NCBI RefSeq assembly: GCF_900637395.1
Contig: NZ_LR134372.1
Coordinates: 1,054,001-1,118,000 of the forward strand
Length of the DNA stretch: 64,000 nt
Source: Campylobacter upsaliensis
GTDB lineage: Bacteria; Campylobacterota; Campylobacteria; Campylobacterales; Campylobacteraceae
Reading direction: 5' to 3'
Shown: positions 47,104 through 55,815 of the stretch, in pieces
Layout: each line of letters opens with the position of its first letter
Position numbering within the stretch: position 1 is the stretch's first letter
Notes under the pieces: generated by a model
Seen by the model: only the letters and a program-made list of their open reading frames with translations
What the model was told of the DNA's origin: nothing
Database searches by the model: none
Translations under genes and position numbers: made by a program

Positions 47104-47700
47104 TTAAAGTTTGTTTTCGTTTTTGCCAAGATATTCAGCTACGCCCTTAGGATCAGCCTTCATACCTTCATCGCCCTTATTCCAACCAGCAGGGCAAACT
47201 TCGCCGTGCTCATTTGTAAAGAGCATAGTATCGACCATTCTTAGCATTTCATCAATATTTCTACCAAGTGGCAAATCATTAATCACAGCGTGGCGAACTG
47301 TGCCATCAGCATCAAGTAAAAATGACCCACGAAGTGCGACAGCTTCAGCAAAAAGCACATCGAAATTTCTAGCAATTTGCTTAGTTAAATCGGCAACAAG
47401 TGGAAATTTTACTTGACCGATACCACCTTGATTAATAGGAGTATTTTTCCAAGCAAAATGAGAGAATTCATTATCGCCTGAAATTCCTATTACTTCAATG
47501 CCTCTTTTCTTAAATTCATCATATCTTTTATCAAAAGCGATGATTTCTGATGGGCATACGAAAGTGAAATCTTTTGGGTAAAAGAAAACGACAGCACCTT
47601 TTGGACCTATATTTTTGTAAAGATTAAAATCATTTACAATTTCATTATTGCCTAATACTGCTGGAGCAGTAAAGTCTAAAGCTTTTTTTGTAACAATCAT
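47104..47700 (-). CDS. ahpC: Alkyl hydroperoxide reductase AhpC
   Basis: Two-cysteine peroxiredoxin that reduces H2O2 and organic peroxides. 198 residues: peroxidatic cysteine in DFTFVCPSEI (about 50) and resolving cysteine in GEVCPAGW (about 170). Divergent from fdxA across a 210-base AT-rich gap. In C. jejuni it is repressed by iron through PerR/Fur; a palindrome in the gap may be the operator. No ahpF is adjacent. Confidence 0.96.
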   Translation of the reverse strand: MIVTKKALDFTAPAVLGNNEIVNDFNLYKNIGPKGAVVFFYPKDFTFVCPSEIIAFDKRYDEFKKRGIEVIGISGDNEFSHFAWKNTPINQGGIGQVKFPLVADLTKQIARNFDVLFAEAVALRGSFLLDADGTVRHAVINDLPLGRNIDEMLRMVDTMLFTNEHGEVCPAGWNKGDEGMKADPKGVAEYLGKNENKL

Positions 47701-47794
47701 TGTGTTCTCCTAAATAATAAAATTTATTGATAGCAAAATTATATCATTTAAAACTTTAAAAAGATTTAAAAGCATAATAGAAAATATAAAAAAC

Positions 47795-47804
47795 AATAAT
47801 TATT
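47795..47804. promoter_or_regulatory. Candidate Fur/PerR-type palindrome between ahpC and fdxA
   Basis: AATAATTATT, a perfect 10-bp palindrome in ACAATAATTATTATCAAAA, similar in composition to Campylobacter PerR/Fur boxes (TTATAAT-type half sites). AT content of the gap is very high, so chance is not excluded. Confidence 0.35.
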
Positions 47805-47910
47805 ATCAAAAATAAAGCCTTTTTGATTATCAAAAAACAATAAAATTATATTCCTTTAAGATTTTGTCGATAAAATATTCAGCAAATATCAAAATTTTAA
47901 AGGAGTTGAA

Positions 47911-48195
47911 ATGGCTGTGAAAATCACAGATAGCTGCATTGCTTGTGGATCTTGCATTGATGAATGCCCAGTTAGTGCTATTGTAGATGATGCAAATAAT
48001 CCTGAGGGCGAAGATAGATACTATGTTTATTCAAACAAATGTGTCGAGTGTGTCGGACATAATGACCAGCCAGCCTGTGCTAGTGCTTGCCCTACTGATG
48101 GCTGTATAGTATGGAGCGAAGTTGCTTCGGGGCAACCAAGCAGAGAAAATATATCAAGCGATATGAGAAGTGGCGATACTCCTGTATTTGCTTAA
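47911..48195 (+). CDS. fdxA: 2[4Fe-4S] ferredoxin
   Basis: 94-residue low-potential ferredoxin: first cluster CIACGSCIDECP, second CVECVGHNDQPACASACP with the eight-residue loop and C-terminal extension of the Allochromatium-type (Alvin) ferredoxins. Electron carrier, for example for pyruvate/oxoglutarate oxidoreductases; in C. jejuni fdxA is iron-induced. AAGGAG precedes the ATG and a strong terminator follows. Confidence 0.94.
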   Translation: MAVKITDSCIACGSCIDECPVSAIVDDANNPEGEDRYYVYSNKCVECVGHNDQPACASACPTDGCIVWSEVASGQPSRENISSDMRSGDTPVFA

Positions 48196-48201
48196 AATGT
48201 T

Positions 48202-48228
48202 AAAGCTAGTTTTTACTAGCTTTTCTTT
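48202..48228 (+). terminator. Terminator after fdxA
   Basis: AAAGCTAGT-TTTT-ACTAGCTTT followed by TCTTTCG: a perfect 9-bp stem within 7 bases of the fdxA stop. Confidence 0.85.
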
Positions 48229-48257
48229 CGTTTAATTTTCTTATAAACAAATTTAAG

Positions 48258-48263
48258 TATAAT
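48258..48263 (+). promoter_or_regulatory. -10 element for ndk operon
   Basis: TATAAT 37 bases upstream of the ndk ATG, after the fdxA terminator; T-rich upstream. Likely drives ndk, yceD-like, rpmF, plsX and fabH. Confidence 0.65.
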
Positions 48264-48300
48264 TCCAAGTTTTATTTACTAAAATTGTTAAGGAGTGATT

Positions 48301-48714
48301 ATGGAAAAAACTTTATCTATCATCAAGCCAGATGCCGTTAAAAGGGGTGTTATAGGTAAAATTTTGGACCGCTTTGAAAGCAATGGCTTAAGAATAGCAG
48401 CGATGAAAAAACTACAATTAAGCAAAGAGCAGGCTGAAGGATTTTACGCCGTGCATAAAGAAAGACCATTTTTTAAGGATTTGGTGGAATTTATGATTAG
48501 TGGTCCTGTGGTTGTCTCCGTTTTGGAAGGCGAAAATGCTGTGTTTAAAAATAGAGAATTAATGGGTGCAACAAATCCTAAAGAAGCTAAAGCTGGAACC
48601 ATTAGAGCAGATTTTGCTGAAAATATTGACGCGAATGCTGTTCACGGAAGCGATAGCTTAGAAAATGCAAAAATCGAAATTGATTTCTTTTTCAAATCTA
48701 ATGAAATTTGCTGA
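48301..48714 (+). CDS. ndk: Nucleoside diphosphate kinase
   Basis: Equalises NTP/dNTP pools by phosphate transfer. 137 residues: [16 protein letters not shown] at the start and the active histidine in [11 protein letters not shown] 48301 follows AAGGAGTGATT. The next gene starts at TGATG over its stop. Confidence 0.97.
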   Translation: MEKTLSIIKPDAVKRGVIGKILDRFESNGLRIAAMKKLQLSKEQAEGFYAVHKERPFFKDLVEFMISGPVVVSVLEGENAVFKNRELMGATNPKEAKAGTIRADFAENIDANAVHGSDSLENAKIEIDFFFKSNEIC

Positions 48715-49067
48715 TGAAAATCGCTTTTTCTAGAATTAATTCTACCGCTTATCCCTTTAGATTAAATTTAGAAAATATAGTCTTTGAAGGGAATTTAAGT
48801 AGAATTAATTCCCAGCTTGTAAAAATTCAAGCAAAAATGCAGGGTTTTGTTTATAGACCTTGCGATAGATGTGGAGCCGAAATGGAACTTCATATCGATG
48901 AAAAACTAGATCTCTTAGCAAGCGATGGTCTTTATAAGGATTCTAAAAATGAGCTAAGTGATACAATAGAATTTTTTGATTCTCATATCGATTTATTAGA
49001 AATTGCTATGGGCGAATTAGAAGCTTATTTGAGCGACTATTTTTACTGCGATTCTTGCAGTAAGTAA
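48714..49067 (+). CDS. YceD/DUF177 family protein upstream of rpmF
   Basis: 117 residues, with CDRCGAEM in the middle and FYCDSCSK at the C-terminus, the paired cysteines typical of DUF177 (YceD), which is almost always found just before rpmF. Role unclear; 23S rRNA accumulation has been proposed in plants and enterics. Start ATG 48714 shares its A with the ndk stop (TGATG). Confidence 0.82.
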   Translation: MKIAFSRINSTAYPFRLNLENIVFEGNLSRINSQLVKIQAKMQGFVYRPCDRCGAEMELHIDEKLDLLASDGLYKDSKNELSDTIEFFDSHIDLLEIAMGELEAYLSDYFYCDSCSK

Positions 49068-49093
49068 AGATTAAATTTTAAAAAGGAGAAAAA

Positions 49094-49240
49094 ATGGCAG
49101 TCCCTAAGAGAAGAGTGAGTAAAACTCGTGCAGCTAAACGCAGAACGCACTATAAAGTTAGCCTCCCTAAGCCTATAAAAGATAAAGATGGAAGCTACAA
49201 AATGCCTCACCGTGCCAATCCTCTAACTAAGGAATATTGA
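49094..49240 (+). CDS. rpmF: 50S ribosomal protein L32
   Basis: 48 residues beginning [21 protein letters not shown] and ending [11 protein letters not shown], the typical basic L32. AAAAGGAGAA precedes the ATG. The Campylobacter form lacks the usual CxxC zinc cysteines, and none are present here. It lies in the expected yceD-rpmF-plsX-fabH order. Confidence 0.96.
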   Translation: MAVPKRRVSKTRAAKRRTHYKVSLPKPIKDKDGSYKMPHRANPLTKEY

Positions 49241-49245
49241 GAATT

Positions 49246-50226
49246 ATGATAAGCATTGCCATTGATGCAATGGGAGGCGACTTCGGTGAAAAACCTATTG
49301 TAGAAGGTGTTATTAAGGCTTTAAATATCAAACCTTTTAACGCCATCTTAGTGGGCAAAAGTGAAGTTTTAAAACCGCTTATTCCAAAAAATTTGGAACA
49401 TTTTGTGCAATATGAAGAAGCTGAGGAGGTTTTTTCTATGGAAGAAAATGCCACCGATGCCTTAAAACGCAAAGATACAAGCATATATAAGGCTATCGAA
49501 CTTGTCAAAAATGGCAAAGCTCAAGCCGTAGTTTCAGCTGGACATAGTGGAGCTAGTATGTCTCTAGCAACACTTAGACTTGGAAGATTACAAAATGTTT
49601 TAAGACCAGCAATAGCAACATTAATGCCAAATATTACCGGAACAACCCTACTTTTAGATGTAGGTGCAAATACAGATTGTAAAAGTGAAAATTTATTTCA
49701 ATTTGCCATTATGGGTGGGGTTTATGCAAAAGAAATTATGCAAATTGCAAAACCAAGAATTGCCCTACTTTCAAACGGAGAAGAAGAGTGTAAGGGCAAT
49801 GAACTTACCAAAGAAACCCACCAATTAATGAAAAAACTTCCAAATTTCATTGGTAACGCTGAAGGGCGTGATATTTTTAATGCAAATGTTGATGTTTTAG
49901 TTTGCGATGGTTTTAGTGGTAATGTCATTTTAAAATCTTGCGAGGGTGTGGCTGGAGCGATTTTTAAAATCCTAAAGGAAGATATTAAAACAAACTTAAT
50001 ATCCAAATTGGGAGCAGTGCTAATGAAACCATCTTTTATGCGTCTTAAAAAGAAAATTGACTGGCAAGAATACGGCGGCGCACCCTTACTTGGCGTAAAA
50101 GGTTGCGTGATTATCAGCCATGGAAAAAGCGATGCAAGAGCTATTCAAAATGCTATTTTTCAAGCACTTCATTTTAGTGAAGCTAACATTAATAAAGCTA
50201 TAGAAAATGAACTCTCCAAATTTTAA
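49246..50226 (+). CDS. plsX: Phosphate acyltransferase
   Basis: Makes acyl-phosphate from acyl-ACP for phospholipid synthesis. 326 residues starting [17 protein letters not shown], with [13 protein letters not shown] and [22 protein letters not shown] at 49237 in frame is upstream, but ATG 49246 matches the family start. Overlaps fabH by 20 bases. Confidence 0.94.
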   Translation: MISIAIDAMGGDFGEKPIVEGVIKALNIKPFNAILVGKSEVLKPLIPKNLEHFVQYEEAEEVFSMEENATDALKRKDTSIYKAIELVKNGKAQAVVSAGHSGASMSLATLRLGRLQNVLRPAIATLMPNITGTTLLLDVGANTDCKSENLFQFAIMGGVYAKEIMQIAKPRIALLSNGEEECKGNELTKETHQLMKKLPNFIGNAEGRDIFNANVDVLVCDGFSGNVILKSCEGVAGAIFKILKEDIKTNLISKLGAVLMKPSFMRLKKKIDWQEYGGAPLLGVKGCVIISHGKSDARAIQNAIFQALHFSEANINKAIENELSKF

Positions 50227-51193
50227 AGCCTCTCTTAAAAGCATAGCATCTTATGTACCCAAACAAATTCTTAATAATAAAGATCTTGAAAAAATGGTTG
50301 ATACAAGCGATGAGTGGATAATGCGTCGCACAGGTATTAAAGAGAGAAGAATAGCGGAAAGTGATGAAAATACCAGCGATTTAGGCACAAAAGCAGCCAT
50401 AAAAGCCATAGAGAGAGCAAATTTAAAACCAAGCGACATTGATGCAATTCTTGTAGCGACTTTAAGTCCCGATTATTTCACTATGCCCTCAACAGCCTGT
50501 AAAATCGCCGCAAATTTAGGGCTTTATAATATCACAGCCTTTGATATATCCGCAGCTTGCTCGGGCTTTATCTATCTTTTAGAACTTGCCAAAAGCTTGG
50601 TTGAAAGTGGTGCTAAAAAAAATATCCTCATCATAGGTGCAGAAAAAGCAAGTTCCATAATGGACTATAAAGATAGAAGTATTTGCATTCTCTTTGGTGA
50701 TGGAGCTGGAGCTGGGATCATCAGCCTTGATAAAGAAAATCCCATCATTGATGTGCATACAGCAAGCAACGGAACTTATGGCGATTTACTTATGACAGAG
50801 CGTTCTAAAAGTGTGGAAATTTGCTCTCCTTTGGCAATGAAAATGAAAGGCAATGAAGTTTTTAAAATAGCCGTGCAAACCCTAAGTAACGATGTTGTAG
50901 AACTTTTAGAAAAAAATCATATACACTCATCACAAATTGACTTATTTATCCCACACCAAGCAAATCTTAGAATTATCAAAGCTGTGCAAGAAAAGCTCGG
51001 CTTAGAAGATGAAAAATGTATCATTACCGTGCAAAAATATGGCAATACTTCCGCTGCCTCCATACCTATGGCGATGAATGATGCCTATGAAGAAAAACGC
51101 CTAAAAAAAGGCTCTTTAATCTTGCTTGATGCTTTTGGTGGTGGTTTTACTTGGGGGTCAGCTTTGCTTCATTTTGGAGGAGAAAATTTTTAA
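50207..51193 (+). CDS. fabH: 3-oxoacyl-ACP synthase III
   Basis: Condenses acetyl-CoA with malonyl-ACP to start fatty-acid synthesis. 328 residues with catalytic Cys in [13 protein letters not shown], His in PHQANLRI and Asn in [10 protein letters not shown]. Overlaps plsX by 20 bases, so coupled. Followed by a strong two-way terminator. Confidence 0.95.
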   Translation: MNSPNFKASLKSIASYVPKQILNNKDLEKMVDTSDEWIMRRTGIKERRIAESDENTSDLGTKAAIKAIERANLKPSDIDAILVATLSPDYFTMPSTACKIAANLGLYNITAFDISAACSGFIYLLELAKSLVESGAKKNILIIGAEKASSIMDYKDRSICILFGDGAGAGIISLDKENPIIDVHTASNGTYGDLLMTERSKSVEICSPLAMKMKGNEVFKIAVQTLSNDVVELLEKNHIHSSQIDLFIPHQANLRIIKAVQEKLGLEDEKCIITVQKYGNTSAASIPMAMNDAYEEKRLKKGSLILLDAFGGGFTWGSALLHFGGENF

Positions 51194-51217
51194 GAAAGTC
51201 GAAAAGACTTTCTTAAA
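51189..51217. terminator. Bidirectional terminator between fabH and serC
   Basis: TTTAAGAAAGTC-GAAAA-GACTTTCTTAAA: a perfect 12-bp stem with a 5-base loop. It overlaps the fabH stop and lies just before the serC stop, between convergent genes. Confidence 0.85.
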
Positions 51218-51220
51218 CTA

Positions 51221-52294
51221 CTAAGCATATTTATGACGAAATTCCTTCATAAATTCACATAGAATTTTTACTTGTTCTAAAGTTATAGCATTATAAATAC
51301 TCGCACGAATTCCACCCAAAATTCTATGTCCTTTAAGTCCTATCATACCAGCGTCCTCAGCCTCTTTAATGAAGACACTTTCAAGCTCATTCTTTACTAT
51401 ATTAAAACTTACATTCATTAAAGATCTATCTTCTTTTTTGGCATGTCCTTTATAAAAGCCCTCACTTTGATCTATCATTTCATATAAAAGATGTGCTTTT
51501 TGCATATTTTTTTGATGAATTGCATCTAAACCACCCAACTTTAAAAGCCACTCCATTTCAAGATTAAACATATAAATTGCAAAGGTTGCAGGAGTGTTAA
51601 AGAGAGAATTATTTTCTGCGTGGATAGCGTATTTTAACATACTTGGGATATTTTTTTCCCCACTTCTTTCAAGCATATCTTTGCGTATGAAAAGACAAGA
51701 AAGCCCTGAAATTCCAGCATTTTTTTGCACACCACCATAAAAAAGAGCAATATTGCTAAAATCCACCTTCCTAGAGAAAAAATCACTCGAAGCATCGACA
51801 ATTAAAGGCGATTTAGACTTAGGATAATGATGATACTGAGTGCCGTAAATTGTATTATTTGAGCATACATAAGCATAATCAGCCTTATCGCTAAATTCTA
51901 CCTTAGGAATATAGGAAAATTTTTCCTCTTCACTACTAGCTACGACCTTGACATTGACTCCAAGAATTTGTGCTTCTTTAATCGCCTTTTTAGTCCAAAC
52001 GCCTGTATTGGCATATTCACAAACCCCTCCCATAGCCAAATTCATCGGTATCATAGCAAATTGCAAACTAGCTCCCCCCTGCAAAAATAGCACCTCATAC
52101 TCATCATTTAAGCCATAAAGTTCTTTAGCCTTTTGCATAGCACCAAAATGCACTTCCTCAAAAATCTTAGTCCTATGGCTAATCTCCATAATAGAATAAC
52201 CCAAACCCTTATAATCACAAAGCTCTTCTTGCGCCTCTTTTAAAAGTTCTAATGGTAGAGTTGAAGGACCTGCACTAAAATTAATCTTTCTCAT
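51221..52294 (-). CDS. serC: Phosphoserine aminotransferase
   Basis: PLP enzyme in serine (and pyridoxine) synthesis. 357 residues: [21 protein letters not shown] at the start, PLP lysine in [13 protein letters not shown], and C-terminal [18 protein letters not shown]. Head of nothing visible; xseA ends 12 bases upstream on the same strand. Confidence 0.95.
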   Translation of the reverse strand: MRKINFSAGPSTLPLELLKEAQEELCDYKGLGYSIMEISHRTKIFEEVHFGAMQKAKELYGLNDEYEVLFLQGGASLQFAMIPMNLAMGGVCEYANTGVWTKKAIKEAQILGVNVKVVASSEEEKFSYIPKVEFSDKADYAYVCSNNTIYGTQYHHYPKSKSPLIVDASSDFFSRKVDFSNIALFYGGVQKNAGISGLSCLFIRKDMLERSGEKNIPSMLKYAIHAENNSLFNTPATFAIYMFNLEMEWLLKLGGLDAIHQKNMQKAHLLYEMIDQSEGFYKGHAKKEDRSLMNVSFNIVKNELESVFIKEAEDAGMIGLKGHRILGGIRASIYNAITLEQVKILCEFMKEFRHKYA

Positions 52295-52306
52295 ATTTTC
52301 TCCTCA

Positions 52307-53470
52307 TCATAAAATTTTAGCTTTTTTTTCTACATTTTGTGAGCTAAGAAGTAGGGTATCGCCACTTTTTAACTCTTCTAAACACACTATTTTACCATTT
52401 TTTCTAAGCGAAACTAGATGTTTGCTTTTTTCAAAGAAATTTTCGTGTTGCAAGTAGGCATTTTTTAGCTTTTCAAATTCTAAAAAACTGATTTGAATTT
52501 TATTTTTAATTAATAAATCCAATTGTTTTTTAAGGCTTTCTAAATGTTTTATTTTCTGCTCTATCATCAAAGGTAAGGAATTTGCTTTGAAAATTTTTTC
52601 TAAATTTGAAAGTTTATTTTCTAAATTTTTACAAATTATCATAAAGCTTGTTTTTAATTTATCCTCTATAAAATCAAGTTTTTGCTCCAAATCCTCTTTT
52701 GAAGGTAGCAAGATGTTAATGGCAGCACTTGGAGTAGGCGCTCTTAAATCCGCCACAAAATCACTAATCACATAATCAATCTCGTGTCCTATGGCTGAAA
52801 TTATAGGCGTTTTAGCGGCAAAAATTTCTCTTGCTAAAACCTCATCATTAAAGCAAAATAAATCCTCCCTACTCCCTCCCCCTCTTGCCATAATCAAAAC
52901 ATCAAGCCCTATTGCATCAGCTTTTTTTAAAGCTTTTATTAAAGAAAATGGAGCATTTTGTCCTTGCGTAAGGGCATTAAAAACATAAATTTTTGCTAAA
53001 AAATAAGCCTTTTGGGTGATGATTTTAAGCATATCCTCTAAAGCGGCTGAAGTAAAAGAGGCAATAATTCCAATCTTTAAAGGAAATTTTGGAAGATTTT
53101 TTTTATGAATTTCATCAAATAAACCCTCCTTTTGCAAACTTTCCTTAAGTGCCAAAAAACGCGCTTCTAAATCTCCAAAACCTTCTTTTTTCATACTCTT
53201 AGCGATAAATTGATAACGCCCATTTTCAGTATATAAGCTTAAATTTCCCTCAAGTTCTAAAAAATCACCAATTTTTGGCTCAAAACCAAGCTTAAAATTA
53301 TTCCCTTTAAACATCACGCAAGCTATGCTTGAACACTGATCTTTTAATTCAAAATACCAATGTCCCGAGCTGTGCATTGTGATCTTAGAAAGCTCTCCGC
53401 TCACAAATATGTTCTCAAAATGCGATTCTAATAAAGCTTTAGCACTTAAATTTAGCTCACTAACGGTCAT
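52307..53470 (-). CDS. xseA: Exodeoxyribonuclease VII large subunit
   Basis: Degrades single-stranded DNA. 387 residues: N-terminal OB fold (HSSGHWYFELKD and IACVMFKGNN), catalytic core with GIIASFTSAALEDML, MARGGGSREDLFCFNDE and APTPSAA, then a long coiled-coil C-terminus. Starts within the end of ubiE (11-base overlap). The small subunit XseB is not in this window. Confidence 0.93.
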   Translation of the reverse strand: MTVSELNLSAKALLESHFENIFVSGELSKITMHSSGHWYFELKDQCSSIACVMFKGNNFKLGFEPKIGDFLELEGNLSLYTENGRYQFIAKSMKKEGFGDLEARFLALKESLQKEGLFDEIHKKNLPKFPLKIGIIASFTSAALEDMLKIITQKAYFLAKIYVFNALTQGQNAPFSLIKALKKADAIGLDVLIMARGGGSREDLFCFNDEVLAREIFAAKTPIISAIGHEIDYVISDFVADLRAPTPSAAINILLPSKEDLEQKLDFIEDKLKTSFMIICKNLENKLSNLEKIFKANSLPLMIEQKIKHLESLKKQLDLLIKNKIQISFLEFEKLKNAYLQHENFFEKSKHLVSLRKNGKIVCLEELKSGDTLLLSSQNVEKKAKIL

Positions 53471-54173
53471 TTTTTCTCGCTATAAACATGGAGCTTACTC
53501 CAAAGCTAAAGCTTTTAAAATCTACATTTTTAAAGCCTACGCTTTGAAGTTCTGTGCTAAATTCCTCCTTGCTTAAAAACTCTTCAATGGAATTTGGCAA
53601 ATAAGCGTAAGCTTCTTTATTTTTACTAATAAAGCCTCCTAAATTTGGCAAAATATTTTTAAGATAAAAATCCCTAAAAAACGCTATAAAACCACCTTGC
53701 TCTCTTTTAGTAAATTCCAAAACGAGTAAAATGCCACCCCTTTTTAACACTCTAGCAAATTCACCCAAAGCCCTTTGTCTTTCAACTACATTACGAATTC
53801 CATAACTAATGCTTAAAATATCCACACTCTCGCTTTCCAAAGGTAGATCCTGTGCTCCAGCTTCGATAAATTCAACATTTTTAAATTTCTTTCTCGCTTC
53901 TCTTAGCATCTGTGAGCTTGGGTCTATGCCTCGTATATGCTTTATATTTTTATGGGCTTTTTGCGCACTTTCTTGCCAAATTTCTATCATATCTCCCGTG
54001 CCACAAGCCACATCAACTATATCTAAAGTATTTTCTTCACATAGCTCTAAAACCCTCTTGCACGCTTTTTTACGCCAACTTACATCTACACCAAAACTCA
54101 AAATGCGATTTGCTTTATCATAAGTTGGGGCGATTTGATTAAACATTTCTATAATTTTTTCTTGTTTTTGCAT
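53460..54173 (-). CDS. ubiE: Demethylmenaquinone methyltransferase
   Basis: SAM-dependent C-methylation completing menaquinone synthesis. 237 residues: SAM motif VDVACGTGDMIE, and ISYGIRNVVERQRALGEFARVLKRGG, both typical of UbiE/MenG. Campylobacter uses menaquinones, so the substrate is demethylmenaquinone. Confidence 0.92.
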   Translation of the reverse strand: MQKQEKIIEMFNQIAPTYDKANRILSFGVDVSWRKKACKRVLELCEENTLDIVDVACGTGDMIEIWQESAQKAHKNIKHIRGIDPSSQMLREARKKFKNVEFIEAGAQDLPLESESVDILSISYGIRNVVERQRALGEFARVLKRGGILLVLEFTKREQGGFIAFFRDFYLKNILPNLGGFISKNKEAYAYLPNSIEEFLSKEEFSTELQSVGFKNVDFKSFSFGVSSMFIARKNDR

Positions 54174-54178
54174 AGTTT

Positions 54179-55276
54179 TTATCCTTTATAAATTTTTAAA
54201 TGCTTATTTGTTTTTTGAATTAGCTTTAAAATTTTTTCTCTTTTTTTAATAAATTGAATAAAAATATCCTCATTGAAAAAATTTTGTAATTTTTGCAAAT
54301 TTTTCTCCCTAAAGAGAAAGGAAAAATGCTCGAGAAAAATGCGAATTTCTAGGCATTTTAGCCTAAATTCCTCATAAGAAAAATTTTCATAAAATCTCTT
54401 AAATTCTATCAATTTTAAGCGTAAAATTCGTGCTACAAAAACTTTTAAAAAAACTTCTTCCTTTGCACTTTTATAAAATTCTCCCTCTCTTAAAAATAAT
54501 TCAAAATCACTCAATAAATTCCTATAAGGTCTAATATTAAAGCGTTTATTTAAATTTTGCCTAAGTTTTTCTTCTAATTTTTCAAATCCCTTTAGCAATT
54601 TTTGTGCCATTTTATCATCAAAAAGCTCTATTGCATTTTTTAAAAAGACACAAATTTTCAAAATACAAAAATGCAATTTTACCCCATCATTTCCTTTTTT
54701 CGCTTGACTCTTAAAACTATAAAGTAGATAAAATAAAAGCACTCTAAAACCATCATTTGCATGCAAAGATTGAGGAAAATTAAGTGTAAAATTTTGATTT
54801 TTTTCTATAATGTTAAAACAAGTGCGGAGGTCAAAAAAAGCTTTTTTATACTTATAAAGTATTAAATTTTTAGAATTAAATTTTTCATCAAGCTCCCTTA
54901 AAAGCCTTATTTTTTCATCAGGTTTGAATTGACGAGCCTCTTCTTCGCTTTTAAATAAAACCTTTAAAACAAAGAGTCTTTCTTCTTTATAAATTTGAAA
55001 AAGGCATTTTCTATCTCCTTCTAAAAATTCGTAACTTTTTTTAGAAAGCGTTCCAAGTATAGCTTTCTTTTTTGCCTTTTCAAAATCTTTTTTAGAAATT
55101 TCCTCTCTCAAATTATTTCTTAATAAAAAGTATCTCTCATCGACACTTTGAAATTTTAAAGTTTCTTTAGAAGAAATTTTTGTGTAAAAAGTCGTTATGG
55201 ATACGCCTTTTGACATTTGCCTCGCGTTTAAATCAAAAGAGTGGAGTAAAAAAAATCTTTGAAATAAATTATTCAC
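54179..55276 (-). CDS. Degenerate CYTH-CHAD-like protein
   Basis: 365 residues, very rich in Lys, Phe and Leu. The N-terminal 130 residues look like a diverged CYTH (triphosphate tunnel) domain: strands of alternating charge ending FVLKVLFKSEEEARQFKPDEK, similar to the VEVEFxSEEEAxxFxPP end of that family. The rest is an all-helical bundle with Arg/Lys-His patterns (DGVKLHFCILKICVFLKNAIELFDD, RFNIRPYRNLLSDFELFLREGEFYKS) like CHAD, a polyphosphate-binding domain. Key acidic ExExK of CYTH is not clear. It lies between ubiE (5-base gap) and perR. Assignment tentative. Confidence 0.5.
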   Translation of the reverse strand: MNNLFQRFFLLHSFDLNARQMSKGVSITTFYTKISSKETLKFQSVDERYFLLRNNLREEISKKDFEKAKKKAILGTLSKKSYEFLEGDRKCLFQIYKEERLFVLKVLFKSEEEARQFKPDEKIRLLRELDEKFNSKNLILYKYKKAFFDLRTCFNIIEKNQNFTLNFPQSLHANDGFRVLLFYLLYSFKSQAKKGNDGVKLHFCILKICVFLKNAIELFDDKMAQKLLKGFEKLEEKLRQNLNKRFNIRPYRNLLSDFELFLREGEFYKSAKEEVFLKVFVARILRLKLIEFKRFYENFSYEEFRLKCLEIRIFLEHFSFLFREKNLQKLQNFFNEDIFIQFIKKREKILKLIQKTNKHLKIYKG

Positions 55277-55323
55277 AATAAGCCCCTGTTAAAACGCTTA
55301 TTGTAGCCTCTTAAGTTTAATAT

Positions 55324-55734
55324 TTATTGACATTTTTTGCAATTTTTCACATAAGCACAAACGGACAAATGCTCAATTAAATTTGAAATCTTTTTTTCAA
55401 GCTTTTCTTGATATTCGTTTAATTCTATTTCATCAAAATTTTTATCCTCGATACTTCCACACCCATTGCAAATAATGTGAATATGCTCTTTTTCATAAAT
55501 GTCATAGCAGGATTTTTGATTTGCGATGTTAATTTCTACAACTAAACCTTGACTTTGAAGCGTGTTAATATTTTTATACACAGTCGCTAAAGAAATGGAA
55601 GGATATTCTCGTTTAATCTCAGCATAAAGCTCATCGATATTAGGATGTTCGTGTCTTTTTAAAATTTTTAACACACAAAGTCTTTGCGGAGTTGCTTTTA
55701 AATCATATTTTTTAAGCATTTGCAACAATTCCAT
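55324..55734 (-). CDS. perR: Peroxide stress regulator PerR
   Basis: Fur-family repressor of katA and ahpC, inactivated by metal-catalysed oxidation of histidines. 136 residues: winged helix with KATPQRLCVLKIL and ISLATVYKNINTLQSQGLV, metal residues around HIHIICNGCG, and the C-terminal CAYVKNCKKC zinc site. Shorter than Fur at both ends. AAGGTGAG ribosome site; upstream DNA is very AT-rich, where autoregulation would act. Confidence 0.93.
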   Translation of the reverse strand: MELLQMLKKYDLKATPQRLCVLKILKRHEHPNIDELYAEIKREYPSISLATVYKNINTLQSQGLVVEINIANQKSCYDIYEKEHIHIICNGCGSIEDKNFDEIELNEYQEKLEKKISNLIEHLSVCAYVKNCKKCQ

Positions 55735-55815
55735 AATCTCACCTTAAATTTAGTTTCAAGCGAAATCATATAAAAAATTTATTTAAAAAATGTTTATATC
55801 AAAAAATATTTTTTA

